A DNA stretch of 64,000 nt, from positions 1-64,000 of the forward strand of contig NZ_KB891812.1 of the NCBI RefSeq assembly GCF_000373565.1, in the 5' to 3' direction. Of the stretch, positions 52,795 to 60,512 are shown one piece after another (the first letter of the stretch is position 1; every line of letters starts with the position of its first letter). A model generated the notes under the pieces. It was given only the letters and a program-made list of their open reading frames with translations, had not been told where the DNA came from and made no database searches. Position numbers and translations under genes: made by a program. Origin of the DNA: Streptomyces sp. HmicA12 (GTDB lineage Bacteria; Actinomycetota; Actinomycetes; Streptomycetales; Streptomycetaceae).

Positions 52795-53733
52795 ATGAGC
52801 GTCACCGCGAACACCGCCGGGGCATCGAAGAGTTCGGACGCCGCGTCCGGCCCCCTGTCCCCCGGCCCGCACGCCGTCACCGTCGGCGGCATCACTCAGC
52901 GCTATCACGTCCACGGCACCGGTCCGGTGTGTCTGGTCCACTCCGGCGGGCCCGGCATCCTCTGGGACTACCTGCGCATGCCGCTGCTGGAACAGCACCT
53001 GACCATGGTCTACGTGGAACCGATCGGGACCGGTGCCGAAAGCCGGCTGCCCTCCCACCCGCACGGCTACACGCGGGAGCGGTACAGCCGCTTCCTGGAG
53101 CTCTTGATCAACCGGCTGGGCGTCCCCGAGGTGTACCTGCTGGGGCACTCGCACGGCGCCTTCGTCGCGGCTTATCACGCAATTCACCGGGCGGAACGGC
53201 TCGCCGGTGTCGTGCTGTACGAAGGCGCGCCGCTCACCGGTCCCGAGCACGGCGCGGAGGCCGGGCGCATGGTGGAGAAGTTCGCCGCCGATCACGCGGG
53301 ACACCCCGGTCTCGCGGACGTGCTCGCTGCCTTCGGGGCGATGTCGAACATCTCCGACGACGAGGAGACCACGACGGTGGCGCGCGGCGTCCTGCCTTCC
53401 TACTTCGCCGACTACTGGGGCGACCAGGAGCGCTGGACGCCCTTTCGCGACGCGGTGCGTGCGGTCTTCATCTCCGGTCTGGACGAGGACCTCTCCCCCG
53501 ATCTCATCGACGATCGCATGGCTCTGAAAACGCTGGACGTGCCCGCACTGATCGTCGTGGGCCGGCACGACGTGATCTGCGGTGTGCGCTGGAGCGAGGA
53601 GTTGCACGACCTGATCCCGGACTCGCGGCTGGTGATCCTGGAGCACAGTGGCCACTTCGGTCACGTCGAGGAACCCGAGCGGTTCGACCAGGCGGTGTTC
53701 CGCTTCGTGTCAGAGACGGAGGCCGGCGTGTAG
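52795..53733 (+). CDS. Alpha/beta hydrolase, proline-iminopeptidase-like
   Basis: The 312-residue protein has PGPHAVTVGGITQRYHVHGT, then VCLVHSGGPGILWDYLRMPL with the HSGGPG oxyanion signature of the prolyl-aminopeptidase/S33 group. VYLLGHSHGAFVAAYHAIHR carries the Ser, ALIVVGRHDVICGVRWSEEL the acid, and LEHSGHFGHVEEPERFDQAV the His. It may cleave small peptides, esters or lactones. ATG 52795 follows GGAGCC. It is divergent from the CGNR gene, and the operator between them may serve both. A terminator stem overlaps its stop codon. Confidence 0.83.
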   Translation: MSVTANTAGASKSSDAASGPLSPGPHAVTVGGITQRYHVHGTGPVCLVHSGGPGILWDYLRMPLLEQHLTMVYVEPIGTGAESRLPSHPHGYTRERYSRFLELLINRLGVPEVYLLGHSHGAFVAAYHAIHRAERLAGVVLYEGAPLTGPEHGAEAGRMVEKFAADHAGHPGLADVLAAFGAMSNISDDEETTTVARGVLPSYFADYWGDQERWTPFRDAVRAVFISGLDEDLSPDLIDDRMALKTLDVPALIVVGRHDVICGVRWSEELHDLIPDSRLVILEHSGHFGHVEEPERFDQAVFRFVSETEAGV

Positions 53734-53758
53734 GTCCCGCCGAACGGGACCTACACGC
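53726..53758. terminator. Stem-loop terminator overlapping the stop codon
   Basis: Perfect 14-bp stem (53726-53739 with 53745-53758), CCGAA loop. The TAG of the hydrolase lies in the left arm. Confidence 0.75.
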
Positions 53759-53832
53759 CTTACCCGGGCTCAGCCACTTGCCCGCTACGCCCGCCGAACC
53801 TCTCGGCGGACGTGGCGAGGTCCGGTCGGCTC

Positions 53833-54097
53833 CTAGGTCGTGTCCGCAAAGACCCTCCGTCCGCCCGGAGGGCGGGCCCCGCGGCGTCGATGGGGTCTCC
53901 CCTGCTCGAACGGAGTTGAGAGCTTGGGGAAGCGTGCTCTCGGCGTGCCGGGCGCACGACACCCACGAGGGACCGGGTGTACTTGGCCTTGTGCCCGGTG
54001 CGGCGAATGGGGTCTCCCCTGCTCGGAGCCTGTCGGAGAGCTTGGGGAAGCGTGCCAGGCGTCGCGAGGCAGGAGGGACTTTGCGGACACGACCTAG
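53833..54097. mobile_element. MITE-like element, 265 bp
   Basis: Terminal inverted repeats share CTAGGTCGTGTCCGCAAAG at both ends, with CCCTCC following one base later. The interior has two copies of a hairpin unit (about 53891-53937 and 54010-54055) that begin GGGGTCTCCCCTGCTCG and end AGCTTGGGGAAGCGTG. No transposase is present, so it must have been moved in trans. CTAG at each end could be the target duplication. The left end lies 100 bases after the hydrolase stop. The right end provides the TAG stop of the next minus-strand gene. Confidence 0.75.
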
Positions 54098-54531
54098 GCG
54101 CGCAGGTGGCGGCTCACGTCGCCCACCAGATGGATAGCGACCTGACGCTCCACGAATCGCCACTGCCCGCCCCGGCGCGTGAAGCGGTCGCGATAGCGGC
54201 CCGCGGCCACCGGCTGCAGCGGAAAGCCGGGAGCCGCCTGGAACACCGTGACGTAGGAACGAGCGGTGGCGGTCTCCGCCTGCTCGTCGACGTCGACCTC
54301 GATGTTGCTCGTGACGTGGTGGGTGCGCGGTGTGCCGTCCTCGTAGAGGATCACGCTGTCCCGGAGCATCTTCTCCACGCCTCCGTCCCGACCCTGGACC
54401 GGTCCGGAACTTCCGATGAACACGGCGTCCGCGAACATCTCACCCACCCCGGCCAGGTCTCCGGTGTCGACCAGCTCGGCATACTTGACGATCAGGTTTG
54501 CGATGGCGGTGGCATCTGCGACGGCACTCAT
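54094..54531 (-). CDS. SnoaL-like / NTF2-fold protein
   Basis: The 145-residue protein from ATG 54531 has AIANLIVKYAELVDTGDLAG, GEMFADAVFIGSSGPVQGRD, RTHHVTSNIEVDVDEQAETA, TARSYVTVFQAAPGFPLQPV and RFTRRGGQWRFVERQVAIHL. This is a complete cone-shaped NTF2 fold with the His and Asp positions used by SnoaL-type isomerases and dehydratases. The substrate is unknown. Its last codon is followed by TAG formed from the end of the MITE (CTAG), so the C-terminus may have been trimmed or preserved by that insertion. Confidence 0.75.
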   Translation of the reverse strand: MSAVADATAIANLIVKYAELVDTGDLAGVGEMFADAVFIGSSGPVQGRDGGVEKMLRDSVILYEDGTPRTHHVTSNIEVDVDEQAETATARSYVTVFQAAPGFPLQPVAAGRYRDRFTRRGGQWRFVERQVAIHLVGDVSRHLRA

Positions 54532-54598
54532 GAATCCGAGACTACATGTGAGCACTTGTGGGCCGCTCCGGCACTGCATCACCGCTCCAGTCGGTGGC

Positions 54599-54630
54599 TT
54601 ACACCTGTCGCCTGTTACACCTGTCGCCTG
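54599..54630. repeat. Tandem 16-bp duplication
   Basis: TTACACCTGTCGCCTG occurs twice in a row (54599-54614 and 54615-54630), just beyond the stop of the minus-strand 64-residue gene. Confidence 0.8.
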
Positions 54631-54636
54631 TCGCTG

Positions 54637-54831
54637 CTACAGGCCCAGATCGAGGGCCAGGCAGGAGTAGTACTGCCACTGCCCCTCAGGGTTGTACGTG
54701 CCGTTGACCCTGGCAGCCAGCCCGGTGTCCACGCTCTGCGTCGTGTCCTCGACACGGACGCGCTCGGGGAGCTTCCCGAAGCGTGCGTGCCGCGCCGCCG
54801 CGGCGGTGTCGATGGTGGCTTCCTTGTTCAT
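54637..54831 (-). CDS. Small protein of 64 residues under the shared operator
   Basis: ATG 54831 opens MNKEATIDTAAAARHARFGK, then LPERVRVEDTTQSVDTGLAA, RVNGTYNPEGQWQYYSCLAL and DLGL. It has a charged helical start, a polar middle and an aromatic end with one Cys. The longer frame back to 54891 is rejected because it crosses into the promoter. Composition is coding-like, and a copy of the 21-bp operator lies 69 bases upstream, so it is probably expressed with the regulon. No family is recognised. Confidence 0.6.
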   Translation of the reverse strand: MNKEATIDTAAAARHARFGKLPERVRVEDTTQSVDTGLAARVNGTYNPEGQWQYYSCLALDLGL

Positions 54832-54899
54832 GACCGTCCTCCACTTCGTGGATCCCGTCCGCTTGTCACCCGGACTGCCACCAGTCTCCACCCTCCCGA

Positions 54900-54920
54900 G
54901 TAACCAGTCAAGACGGTTAC
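54900..54920. promoter_or_regulatory. Shared-regulon operator, near-consensus
   Basis: GTAACC-N9-GGTTAC with core AGTCAAGAC. On the minus strand it contains TTGACT toward the 64-residue gene. A lone left half-site (GTCACC) lies at 54865. Confidence 0.75.
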
Positions 54921-54937
54921 GCTAGAGAGTCGCAGTT

Positions 54938-54972
54938 TGGGGCGTCCGGGTGTGCACAGCCCGGACGCCCCA
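54938..54972. terminator. Stem-loop terminator
   Basis: Perfect 13-bp stem (54938-54950 with 54960-54972), 9-base loop, five bases beyond the stop of the minus-strand secreted protein gene. Confidence 0.7.
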
Positions 54973-54976
54973 CGCT

Positions 54977-55336
54977 TCACCCGGCCGGGCGCACGCGGTA
55001 ACTGACGGCGGCGTAGGGAAAGTTGCCCTGCCCGAGCGTCCCGGTCCGGTAGTAGAGGTCCCCCTCCTGGCCAGGAGCACCCGACCGGCATTCGGAGTTG
55101 AAGAAGACGTCGACATCCTTGTCCGAGACGGCGAGGAACGAGCGCGCAGGGGCCGGCAGTTCCCGGCAGAGCCCGTCCTTACTGAGATCCGCCGTCACAG
55201 CGGTCCCGCTCTGGTTGCTCCCGGTGTAGAAGGTGACACCACCGGGGGCGGCCGCGTGCGCCTGGGCGGTTCCCGCGGCACACAGGGCCGCCGCGGCGGC
55301 TGCGAGCGCGGCGCTTCTCACATATCGGTACGTCAT
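54977..55336 (-). CDS. Small secreted protein, peptidase-inhibitor I36-like
   Basis: The 119-residue protein from ATG 55336 has a signal peptide (RSAALAAAAAALCAAGTAQA, cleavage after AHA). The domain is PGGVTFYTGSNQSGTAVTAD, ELPAPARSFLAVSDKDVDVF, FNSECRSGAPGQEGDLYYRT and GNFPYAAVSYRV. The pattern of short strands, aromatic residues and two Cys resembles beta/gamma-crystallin-like secreted proteins and I36 inhibitors of Streptomyces. The exact family is not certain. A strong terminator follows. Confidence 0.65.
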   Translation of the reverse strand: MTYRYVRSAALAAAAAALCAAGTAQAHAAAPGGVTFYTGSNQSGTAVTADLSKDGLCRELPAPARSFLAVSDKDVDVFFNSECRSGAPGQEGDLYYRTGTLGQGNFPYAAVSYRVRPAG

Positions 55337-55473
55337 GTATCTCACCTCGGAGCTCGGGTGCGACATGTGTCGCATGGAGGAAGGGAGTGGAACACAGATA
55401 CTTCCCGAGCCACTGTGCTTTACGTTTCAACGAGGCGTAAGCAGCAAATCAGCCACGGCTGCCGGGACATGTC

Positions 55474-56439
55474 TCACCCGGCGACACCCTCGTCGCCGGA
55501 GCGGGGGCGCGGTGTGTGACACAGGGTCAGCCTGTCGACGCGGCCCTGGCGCAGGGTCATGATCCAGGCGACTCCGGGCGGACAGTGGTCCGGCGCGTCG
55601 GGCGGGCTGATGAGGTCCATCTCCCACACCATCAGGGAGCGCCCGGCGATGACATGGACGGGGCGCTGGCGAACCCCGGCGGACAGGTCGCTGTCCATGC
55701 CCGCGAGCAGCAGCCCCGTCCCGCCGAGAAGCTCGCCCCCGGCATGCAGCGACACATCCCATGCATAGCGGTCCGCGACCACGGTCGCGAACTCGCCGCG
55801 CTCCGCGGCGACCAGCGTCGCCCGCGCCTCCGCCCATGCCGCTCCGGTCCATGCGCGAGCCTCCGAGTGTGCGCCCTCGGCCGTGGCCTCCAGCGTCCGG
55901 GCGAGGCGTGTCCGCGCCTGGCTGAGCCGGCTGCGGACCGTGCCGACCGGTATCCCGCAGGCTCGGGCTATCTGCTGGTAGGAGGTGAGCCGCAAGGAGA
56001 AGTAGCGCAGGACGACGGGCAGTTGCAAGGCTGGGGACAGTGCCTCCACGGCCTCCCAGATCCAGTCCCGCATGGTGTGCCGGTCGAGTACCTGCTCGGG
56101 TGTGATCGACAGGGACGGCGTCGGTACGTCCGCGACCGGTTCGATCCGCCGCGCGTCGCGCAGCACCGCCCGTCCGGCGTTGCGCACCACCATCCGCAGC
56201 CACGGGCCCACGGCTGCCGGATTCCGTACGTCACCGATGCGGCGCAGCGCCACCAGTGCAGCCTCCTGCATCACGTCGTCCGCGTCAGGGCCGGGCCCCA
56301 GTAGGCTCACCGCGACGGCTCGCATGCCCGGGCGGTGACGCTCCAGCAGCTGCGCGAGAGCGGCCACATCGCCTCCCTGTGCCGCCAGGGTCAGCACTGC
56401 GTCCTCGGCGCGTTCGACTTCCGTCACCACGGTGTTCAC
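55474..56439 (-). CDS. ECF sigma factor with SnoaL-like C-terminal domain
   Basis: The 321-residue protein has sigma region 2 (LAQLLERHRPGMRAVAVSLL, GPDADDVMQEAALVALRRIG) and region 4 (ALSPALQLPVVLRYFSLRLT, SYQQIARACGIPVGTVRSRL). The roughly 130-residue C-terminal extension contains ATLVAAERGEFATVVADRYA and VAWIMTLRQGRVDRLTL, an NTF2/SnoaL-like fold seen in ECF groups that control activity through the extension instead of an anti-sigma factor. No anti-sigma gene is adjacent. GTG 56439 is listed; GTG 56430 has better spacing to GGAGG, and ATG 56490 is a longer alternative. Confidence 0.85.
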   Translation of the reverse strand: MNTVVTEVERAEDAVLTLAAQGGDVAALAQLLERHRPGMRAVAVSLLGPGPDADDVMQEAALVALRRIGDVRNPAAVGPWLRMVVRNAGRAVLRDARRIEPVADVPTPSLSITPEQVLDRHTMRDWIWEAVEALSPALQLPVVLRYFSLRLTSYQQIARACGIPVGTVRSRLSQARTRLARTLEATAEGAHSEARAWTGAAWAEARATLVAAERGEFATVVADRYAWDVSLHAGGELLGGTGLLLAGMDSDLSAGVRQRPVHVIAGRSLMVWEMDLISPPDAPDHCPPGVAWIMTLRQGRVDRLTLCHTPRPRSGDEGVAG

Positions 56440-56524
56440 GCCCTCCCCTTCCGCTCGTTCACTCCGCCACACCGTCCACGTCGTGTTCATACGTGTCGTC
56501 GGCGGCCGGCGCGCCGGCCGGTCG

Positions 56525-57397
56525 TCAGTCGTTGCCCCGCAGGATCGACAGCAGCCGGAGCGCTTCGAGGTAGATCCAGACCAGGGTGACGGTGAGGCCG
56601 AAGGCCGCGAACCAGGCTTCGTCCCGCGGGGCGCCGTAGGCGATGCCGTCCTCGACCTGCTTGAAGTCCAGGGCGAGGAAGCACGCGCCCAGGACGATGC
56701 CGATGACACCGAACAGCACACCCGTGGCCCCGCTGTCGAAGCCGAGACCGCCGCTGGCGCCGAAGGCGGAGAACAGCAGGTCGGCCACCATCAGCAGCAG
56801 GAAGCCGAGGGCCGCGCCGAGCACGAACCCGTAGAAGCGTCGGGTGACGCGTATCCAGCGCCGCTTGTAGGCGATCAGCACGCCGGCGAACACGGCCATC
56901 GTGCCCAGGACCGCCTGAACGACGACACCCGGTGCGATGTACGTCGACGTGGCATCGGAGGTGACTCCGAGGAAGACCCCCTCGAAGGCGGCGTAGCCCA
57001 GGATCAGCGCCGGGGAGGGTGTGCGCCGGAACGTCTGGACCATGGACAGGGCGAACGCGACGAGGGCGGCGACCGCGCCGATGCCGAGGGCGCGTCCCGC
57101 GCCGGCGTCACCGACGGGCAGCAGGAGCCACGACAGCGCGGCCGTCAGCACGACCGTGCCGAGCGTGGCCGCGGTGCGGACCACGACGTCGTCGATCGTC
57201 ATCGCCGCGCCCTCGGCCCGCACGTCGGGCGCGGAGAGCTCGATGGTCGACTGGGCGTAGGGGTTGGTCGGCACTCCGCCGGACAGATCGGCGCCGGCTA
57301 CGGCGCCCACCGGCCGGGACCGTTCGGCGGCGGACGCGGCGGTCCCGTCGCCACGTCGGAAGCCTCTTCGGGTGAAGATCGGATTGCTGCTGCGCAT
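56525..57397 (-). CDS. Bax inhibitor-1 / YccA-family membrane protein
   Basis: The 290-residue protein starts MRSSNPIFTRRGFRRGDG and includes AMTIDDVVVRTAATLGTVVL before the seven-helix core (AVAALVAFALSMVQTF, VVQAVLGTMAVFAGVLIAYK, FYGFVLGAALGFLLLMVADL, TGVLFGVIGIVLGACFLALD). The end is VTLVWIYLEALRLLSILRGN. This is the canonical actinomycete YccA layout and more typical than the paralogue at 43001-43888. An operator copy lies 93 bases upstream, so this copy probably belongs to the local regulon. Confidence 0.85.
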   Translation of the reverse strand: MRSSNPIFTRRGFRRGDGTAASAAERSRPVGAVAGADLSGGVPTNPYAQSTIELSAPDVRAEGAAMTIDDVVVRTAATLGTVVLTAALSWLLLPVGDAGAGRALGIGAVAALVAFALSMVQTFRRTPSPALILGYAAFEGVFLGVTSDATSTYIAPGVVVQAVLGTMAVFAGVLIAYKRRWIRVTRRFYGFVLGAALGFLLLMVADLLFSAFGASGGLGFDSGATGVLFGVIGIVLGACFLALDFKQVEDGIAYGAPRDEAWFAAFGLTVTLVWIYLEALRLLSILRGND

Positions 57398-57489
57398 GGC
57401 GCCGCCTCCCTGACCGTGATCCCGCACGGCCTGTATGGCGCATGTCGTGGATCGTCGAGCGGGCGGAACCAGTTAGCCCCACCCTGCGA

Positions 57490-57510
57490 GTAACCACTCT
57501 GACAGGTGAC
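57490..57510. promoter_or_regulatory. Shared-regulon operator before the YccA-type gene
   Basis: GTAACC-N9-GGTGAC with core ACTCTGACA, in the opposite core orientation to most copies relative to its gene. A weak second candidate (ATCACG-N9-CGTAAC) is at 57529-57549. Confidence 0.72.
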
Positions 57511-57579
57511 GCAATAACGGGCAAGCCCATCACGTTCTCAGCTCGTAACAGGTGCGCCTCGCCCACACGTCAGACGAAA

Positions 57580-57610
57580 GGGCCGCCGCGGCATGACGCC
57601 GCGGCGGCCC
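57580..57610. terminator. Stem-loop terminator
   Basis: Perfect 13-bp GC stem (57580-57592 with 57598-57610), 5-base loop, after the minus-strand hydrolase gene that ends at 57645. Confidence 0.7.
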
Positions 57611-57644
57611 GAACCCTGCACCGAACGCCGTCCGGCGCAGAGGA

Positions 57645-58691
57645 TCAACGCATCGCGTGAGCCTCCTGGACCGCGGAGATGAACGCTTCTGGGCGTTCCT
57701 GCGGGAGGTTGTGACCGGCGCCCGGAACCACGTGGTGCACCCAGGGACCCGAGAAGTGCGGCGCATAACCGCTCCCGTCGGTCCATGGCGTGACGCCATC
57801 CGCCTTGCCGTCCAGGGTGACGGTGGGAGGGGCGATCTTCGGCTGGTCCAGCAGCCGTTTCTCCAGTTCCGCGTAGCGCGGATCACCGGGAGTGGCGCCC
57901 AGCCGGTGACGGTAGCCGTGGATCACGACGTCGACGTAGTCGGGGTTGGTCCACAACTGCGCAGCCTGCGCGAACTCCGCCTCGGTGAACTGCCATTCGG
58001 GCGAGTTGCGCTGCCAGACGACACGAGCCAAGGCTTCCCTGTTCCGCAGCAGCCCCTTCCTCCCCCGCTCGGTGAGGAAGTAGAAGAAGTACCAGTAGCC
58101 GGATTCGACGGAAGGCGCCAACGGCTCCTCGGCGACCGCGAGGTTCTGGATGAGGTAACCGTTCACGGACACCAACCCCGAGCAGCGCTCCGGCCAGAGT
58201 GCCGCGGCCACGTCGCCGGCCCGGCCACCCCAGTCGTATCCGGCGTACAGCGCCCTGCGGATGTGCAGGGCGTCCATGAAATCGATCAGGTCCGCACCCA
58301 GCGCGGCCTGTTCACCGGACCGGAACGTGTCGTCACGGAGGAAGGAAGTCTCCCCGTGGCCGCGCAGATAGGGGATGTAGCAGCGATAGCCCCGCGCGGC
58401 GAGCGCCGGTGCCACTTCCGCGTAGGAACCCGCCGGGCTGAAGGGCCAGCCGTGCAGGAGGATCACCGGCACACCGCCGGCAGGGCCGACGTCGTGGTAG
58501 GCGATGTCCAGGACGCCGGTACGCACGTGGCGCACGGGACCGAGTCCTCGCCCCGCCCACGAACCCGGCCCGCCCTGCACGGACCCCGACGCCACGCCCT
58601 GGGCGCGGGCCGAACTCTGCCCCACCCCGAAAAGTCCGACCGCCCCCGCCATCGTCGCCATGGCCTGCGTCACCCCGCGCCTGCTGATCAC
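57645..58691 (-). CDS. Exported epoxide-hydrolase-like alpha/beta hydrolase
   Basis: The 348-residue protein from GTG 58691 begins with ISRRGVTQAMATMAGAVGLF, a twin-arginine-like signal. It has VPVILLHGWPFSPAGSYAEV, ALYAGYDWGGRAGDVAAALW with Asp at the nucleophile position, VTLDGKADGVTPWTDGSGYA for the acid and VPGAGHNLPQERPEAFISAV for the His. Length, order and the Asp nucleophile match the protein at 38389-39456, so these are paralogues. GTG 58691 is chosen because AAGGTGAGG lies six bases before it. An operator copy lies 45 bases upstream. Confidence 0.82.
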   Translation of the reverse strand: MISRRGVTQAMATMAGAVGLFGVGQSSARAQGVASGSVQGGPGSWAGRGLGPVRHVRTGVLDIAYHDVGPAGGVPVILLHGWPFSPAGSYAEVAPALAARGYRCYIPYLRGHGETSFLRDDTFRSGEQAALGADLIDFMDALHIRRALYAGYDWGGRAGDVAAALWPERCSGLVSVNGYLIQNLAVAEEPLAPSVESGYWYFFYFLTERGRKGLLRNREALARVVWQRNSPEWQFTEAEFAQAAQLWTNPDYVDVVIHGYRHRLGATPGDPRYAELEKRLLDQPKIAPPTVTLDGKADGVTPWTDGSGYAPHFSGPWVHHVVPGAGHNLPQERPEAFISAVQEAHAMR

Positions 58692-58736
58692 AGCTTGCCT
58701 CACCTTCACGAGGACGTACTGCACACGTGTTAGTAC

Positions 58737-58757
58737 GTCACTGTATTGACAGGTGAT
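58737..58757. promoter_or_regulatory. Shared-regulon operator before the exported hydrolase
   Basis: GTCACT-N9-GGTGAT with core GTATTGACA. TTGACA points away from the hydrolase, so here the element is more likely an operator than the -35 box of that gene. Confidence 0.65.
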
Positions 58758-58969
58758 AACAATCCGGCACGGGCATACGTGTGTCAAGCGTGTCGGACCG
58801 CGCGTCGAGCAGTCCCGCAAGCTGCTTGAGGCCCACGAGCAGCAGTTCGAAGGAACCGAGGAGCCGTGCGATCCGACCGTGCACCGCATCGTCGACCCGG
58901 TCCGTGCCACCTGCGAGTGGTTTCTCGACGCAGTGGACACCGGGCAGGTCGACGTCGACGAGGGGCCCC

Positions 58970-59533
58970 TGGTCACGGCACCGGGGAGATGCGGATCCGA
59001 ACGAGCTGGAGACCTACGAGGTGGCCCGCGTGCGCGTAGAAGCGGGAGGCGGACGTCATGCGCCGGCGTTGACACCCCTCGGACACGACGGACCTGGAAC
59101 GGGCCCTGATCGAGCCGTTGCGTTGTTGCCGGTGCCGGCTTGCGATACCCCCCGGCGGCGACAGGCCGGAGGCCCGCCCACGTCGGGAGATCGTCGACGC
59201 CCTGCGCCATCTCGTCGACACCGGCAGCACATGGGCCGCGCTGCCGCAGGATTACCCGCCCTTCAAGACGGTGTTCGGGTTCTTCACGCGCCGGCCCACT
59301 GCGGGCGTCTTCATCCTCATACGCGACCAGCTGTGACGCCGGACGACGGCTTCGCCGCCCGAAAAGCCCTCTTCCGGCTCCGGCTGATGCGCCCCGAAAT
59401 CGCCATCGTCTGGGCCGACTTGGCCTACGCGGGCACCTTTGTTGCCCGTGCCAAGTCCTTCCTCCACCTGCCGGTCAAGACCGCCCAACGCATCATCCAT
59501 GCCCCGATCTGCCGACCCGTCCACGCTGCTTGA
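58970..59533 (+). pseudogene. IS5-family transposase remnant
   Basis: Plus-strand pieces in several frames read DTTDLERALIEPLRCCRCRL, then ARPRREIVDALRHLVDTGST and WAALPQDYPPFKTVFGFFTR, followed after stops by EIAIVWADLAYAGTFVARAK. This is the N-terminal and central part of an IS5-type transposase of a different subgroup from the 10.5-kb element. Catalytic segments are lost. It marks the boundary between the hydrolase island and the telomere-linked genes. Confidence 0.7.
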
Positions 59534-59585
59534 GGCGTCCCAGGGATGACGTCGGCCAAGCCAGGTGCCAGCATGTTTGCCTGGG

Positions 59586-60323
59586 TCATGCCCCCAGATT
59601 CTCTGTCACGGGCAGGCACTCGGCGAGGAGGTCGACGACGTCGCGCCAGGCTCGCTGCGCGTGCTGTGGGTGGTAGCCGACGCCGGGGACCGTGGGGTGG
59701 TCGACCGTTGGGTGGTGGAAGGCGTGCAAGGCGCCGCCGTAGACCGCGAGGCGCCAGTCGACGCCCGCGGCCTGCATCTCGGCAGTGAATGCGTCCCGTT
59801 GCGCGGGCGGCATGATCGGGTCTTCCGACCCGACTCCGGCCCACACCGGGCAGCGAATGCGCGTCGCCTCGCCCGGTCGGCCCGTGGTCAGTGCGTTGAC
59901 TGTCGCGATCGCGCGCAGGTTGACGCCGTCGCGCCCGAGTTCCAGCCCGACGGCGCCCCCGGTGCCGTAGCCGACGGCGGCGATCCGGTCGGAATCGGTC
60001 CGCGGTTCGGCGCGCAACACGTCGAGCGCCGCATGGCCGATGCCCCGCATCCGGTAGGGATCAGCGAGCAGTGGCATGCAACGGGCCAGCATCTCCTCGG
60101 GGTCGCTCAAATAGCGCCCGCCGTGGAGGTCGAAGGCCAGCGCTATGTATCCCAGCTCGGCGAGAGCATCGGCCCGGCGGCGCTCCACGTCGCTGAGCCC
60201 CGTGCCCTCTGGCCCGAGCAGCACCGCGGGCCGGCGGTCGGCACCGGCCGGGAGCGCGAGGTGGCCGATCATCGTCAGACCGTCGGCCGGATACTCGACC
60301 GTGCGCGTCGTCATCGTCGTCAT
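59586..60323 (-). CDS. Dienelactone-hydrolase-family protein with altered nucleophile elbow
   Basis: The 245-residue protein has TVEYPADGLTMIGHLALPAG and RPAVLLGPEGTGLSDVERRR, LGYIALAFDLHGGRYLSDPE, RIAAVGYGTGGAVGLELGRD, CPVWAGVGSEDPIMPPAQRD and YGGALHAFHHPTVDHPTVPG. The fold and the acid and His regions fit dienelactone hydrolase. The elbow, normally GxCxGG, reads GYGTGG, so the nucleophilic Cys is replaced by Gly. It may be non-catalytic or use another residue. It stands alone; a sequence near 60330 before the ATG shows no shared operator. Confidence 0.75.
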   Translation of the reverse strand: MTTMTTRTVEYPADGLTMIGHLALPAGADRRPAVLLGPEGTGLSDVERRRADALAELGYIALAFDLHGGRYLSDPEEMLARCMPLLADPYRMRGIGHAALDVLRAEPRTDSDRIAAVGYGTGGAVGLELGRDGVNLRAIATVNALTTGRPGEATRIRCPVWAGVGSEDPIMPPAQRDAFTAEMQAAGVDWRLAVYGGALHAFHHPTVDHPTVPGVGYHPQHAQRAWRDVVDLLAECLPVTENLGA

Positions 60324-60512
60324 GGGACCGGACTGTAGTGATCGTCGAGCACGGTCCGGCCGCTGTTCTGCCGCTGGCAGAGCAGCGCGGGTATCCCTCT
60401 CAAATACGACGGGGACTCACAAGAACCGTCACAAACCTCGTCCCCACGGCAGCTGTCCATCCCGCAGGCGCGGGCGCGGGTCGGTCTGGTTGCGACGCGC
60501 AGGTGGGCTTGG

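Noticed and set aside
53833..54090. Short ORFs on both strands beginning MSAK
   Set aside because: They arise from the symmetrical ends of the MITE and are not genes.
54865..54885. Possible second operator before the 64-residue gene
   Set aside because: Only the left half GTCACC matches; the right half does not.
27542..58691. Interpretation of the island as an antibiotic biosynthetic cluster
   Set aside because: No polyketide synthase, peptide synthetase, terpene or RiPP core gene is present; SDR, SRPBCC and SnoaL-like genes alone do not make one.
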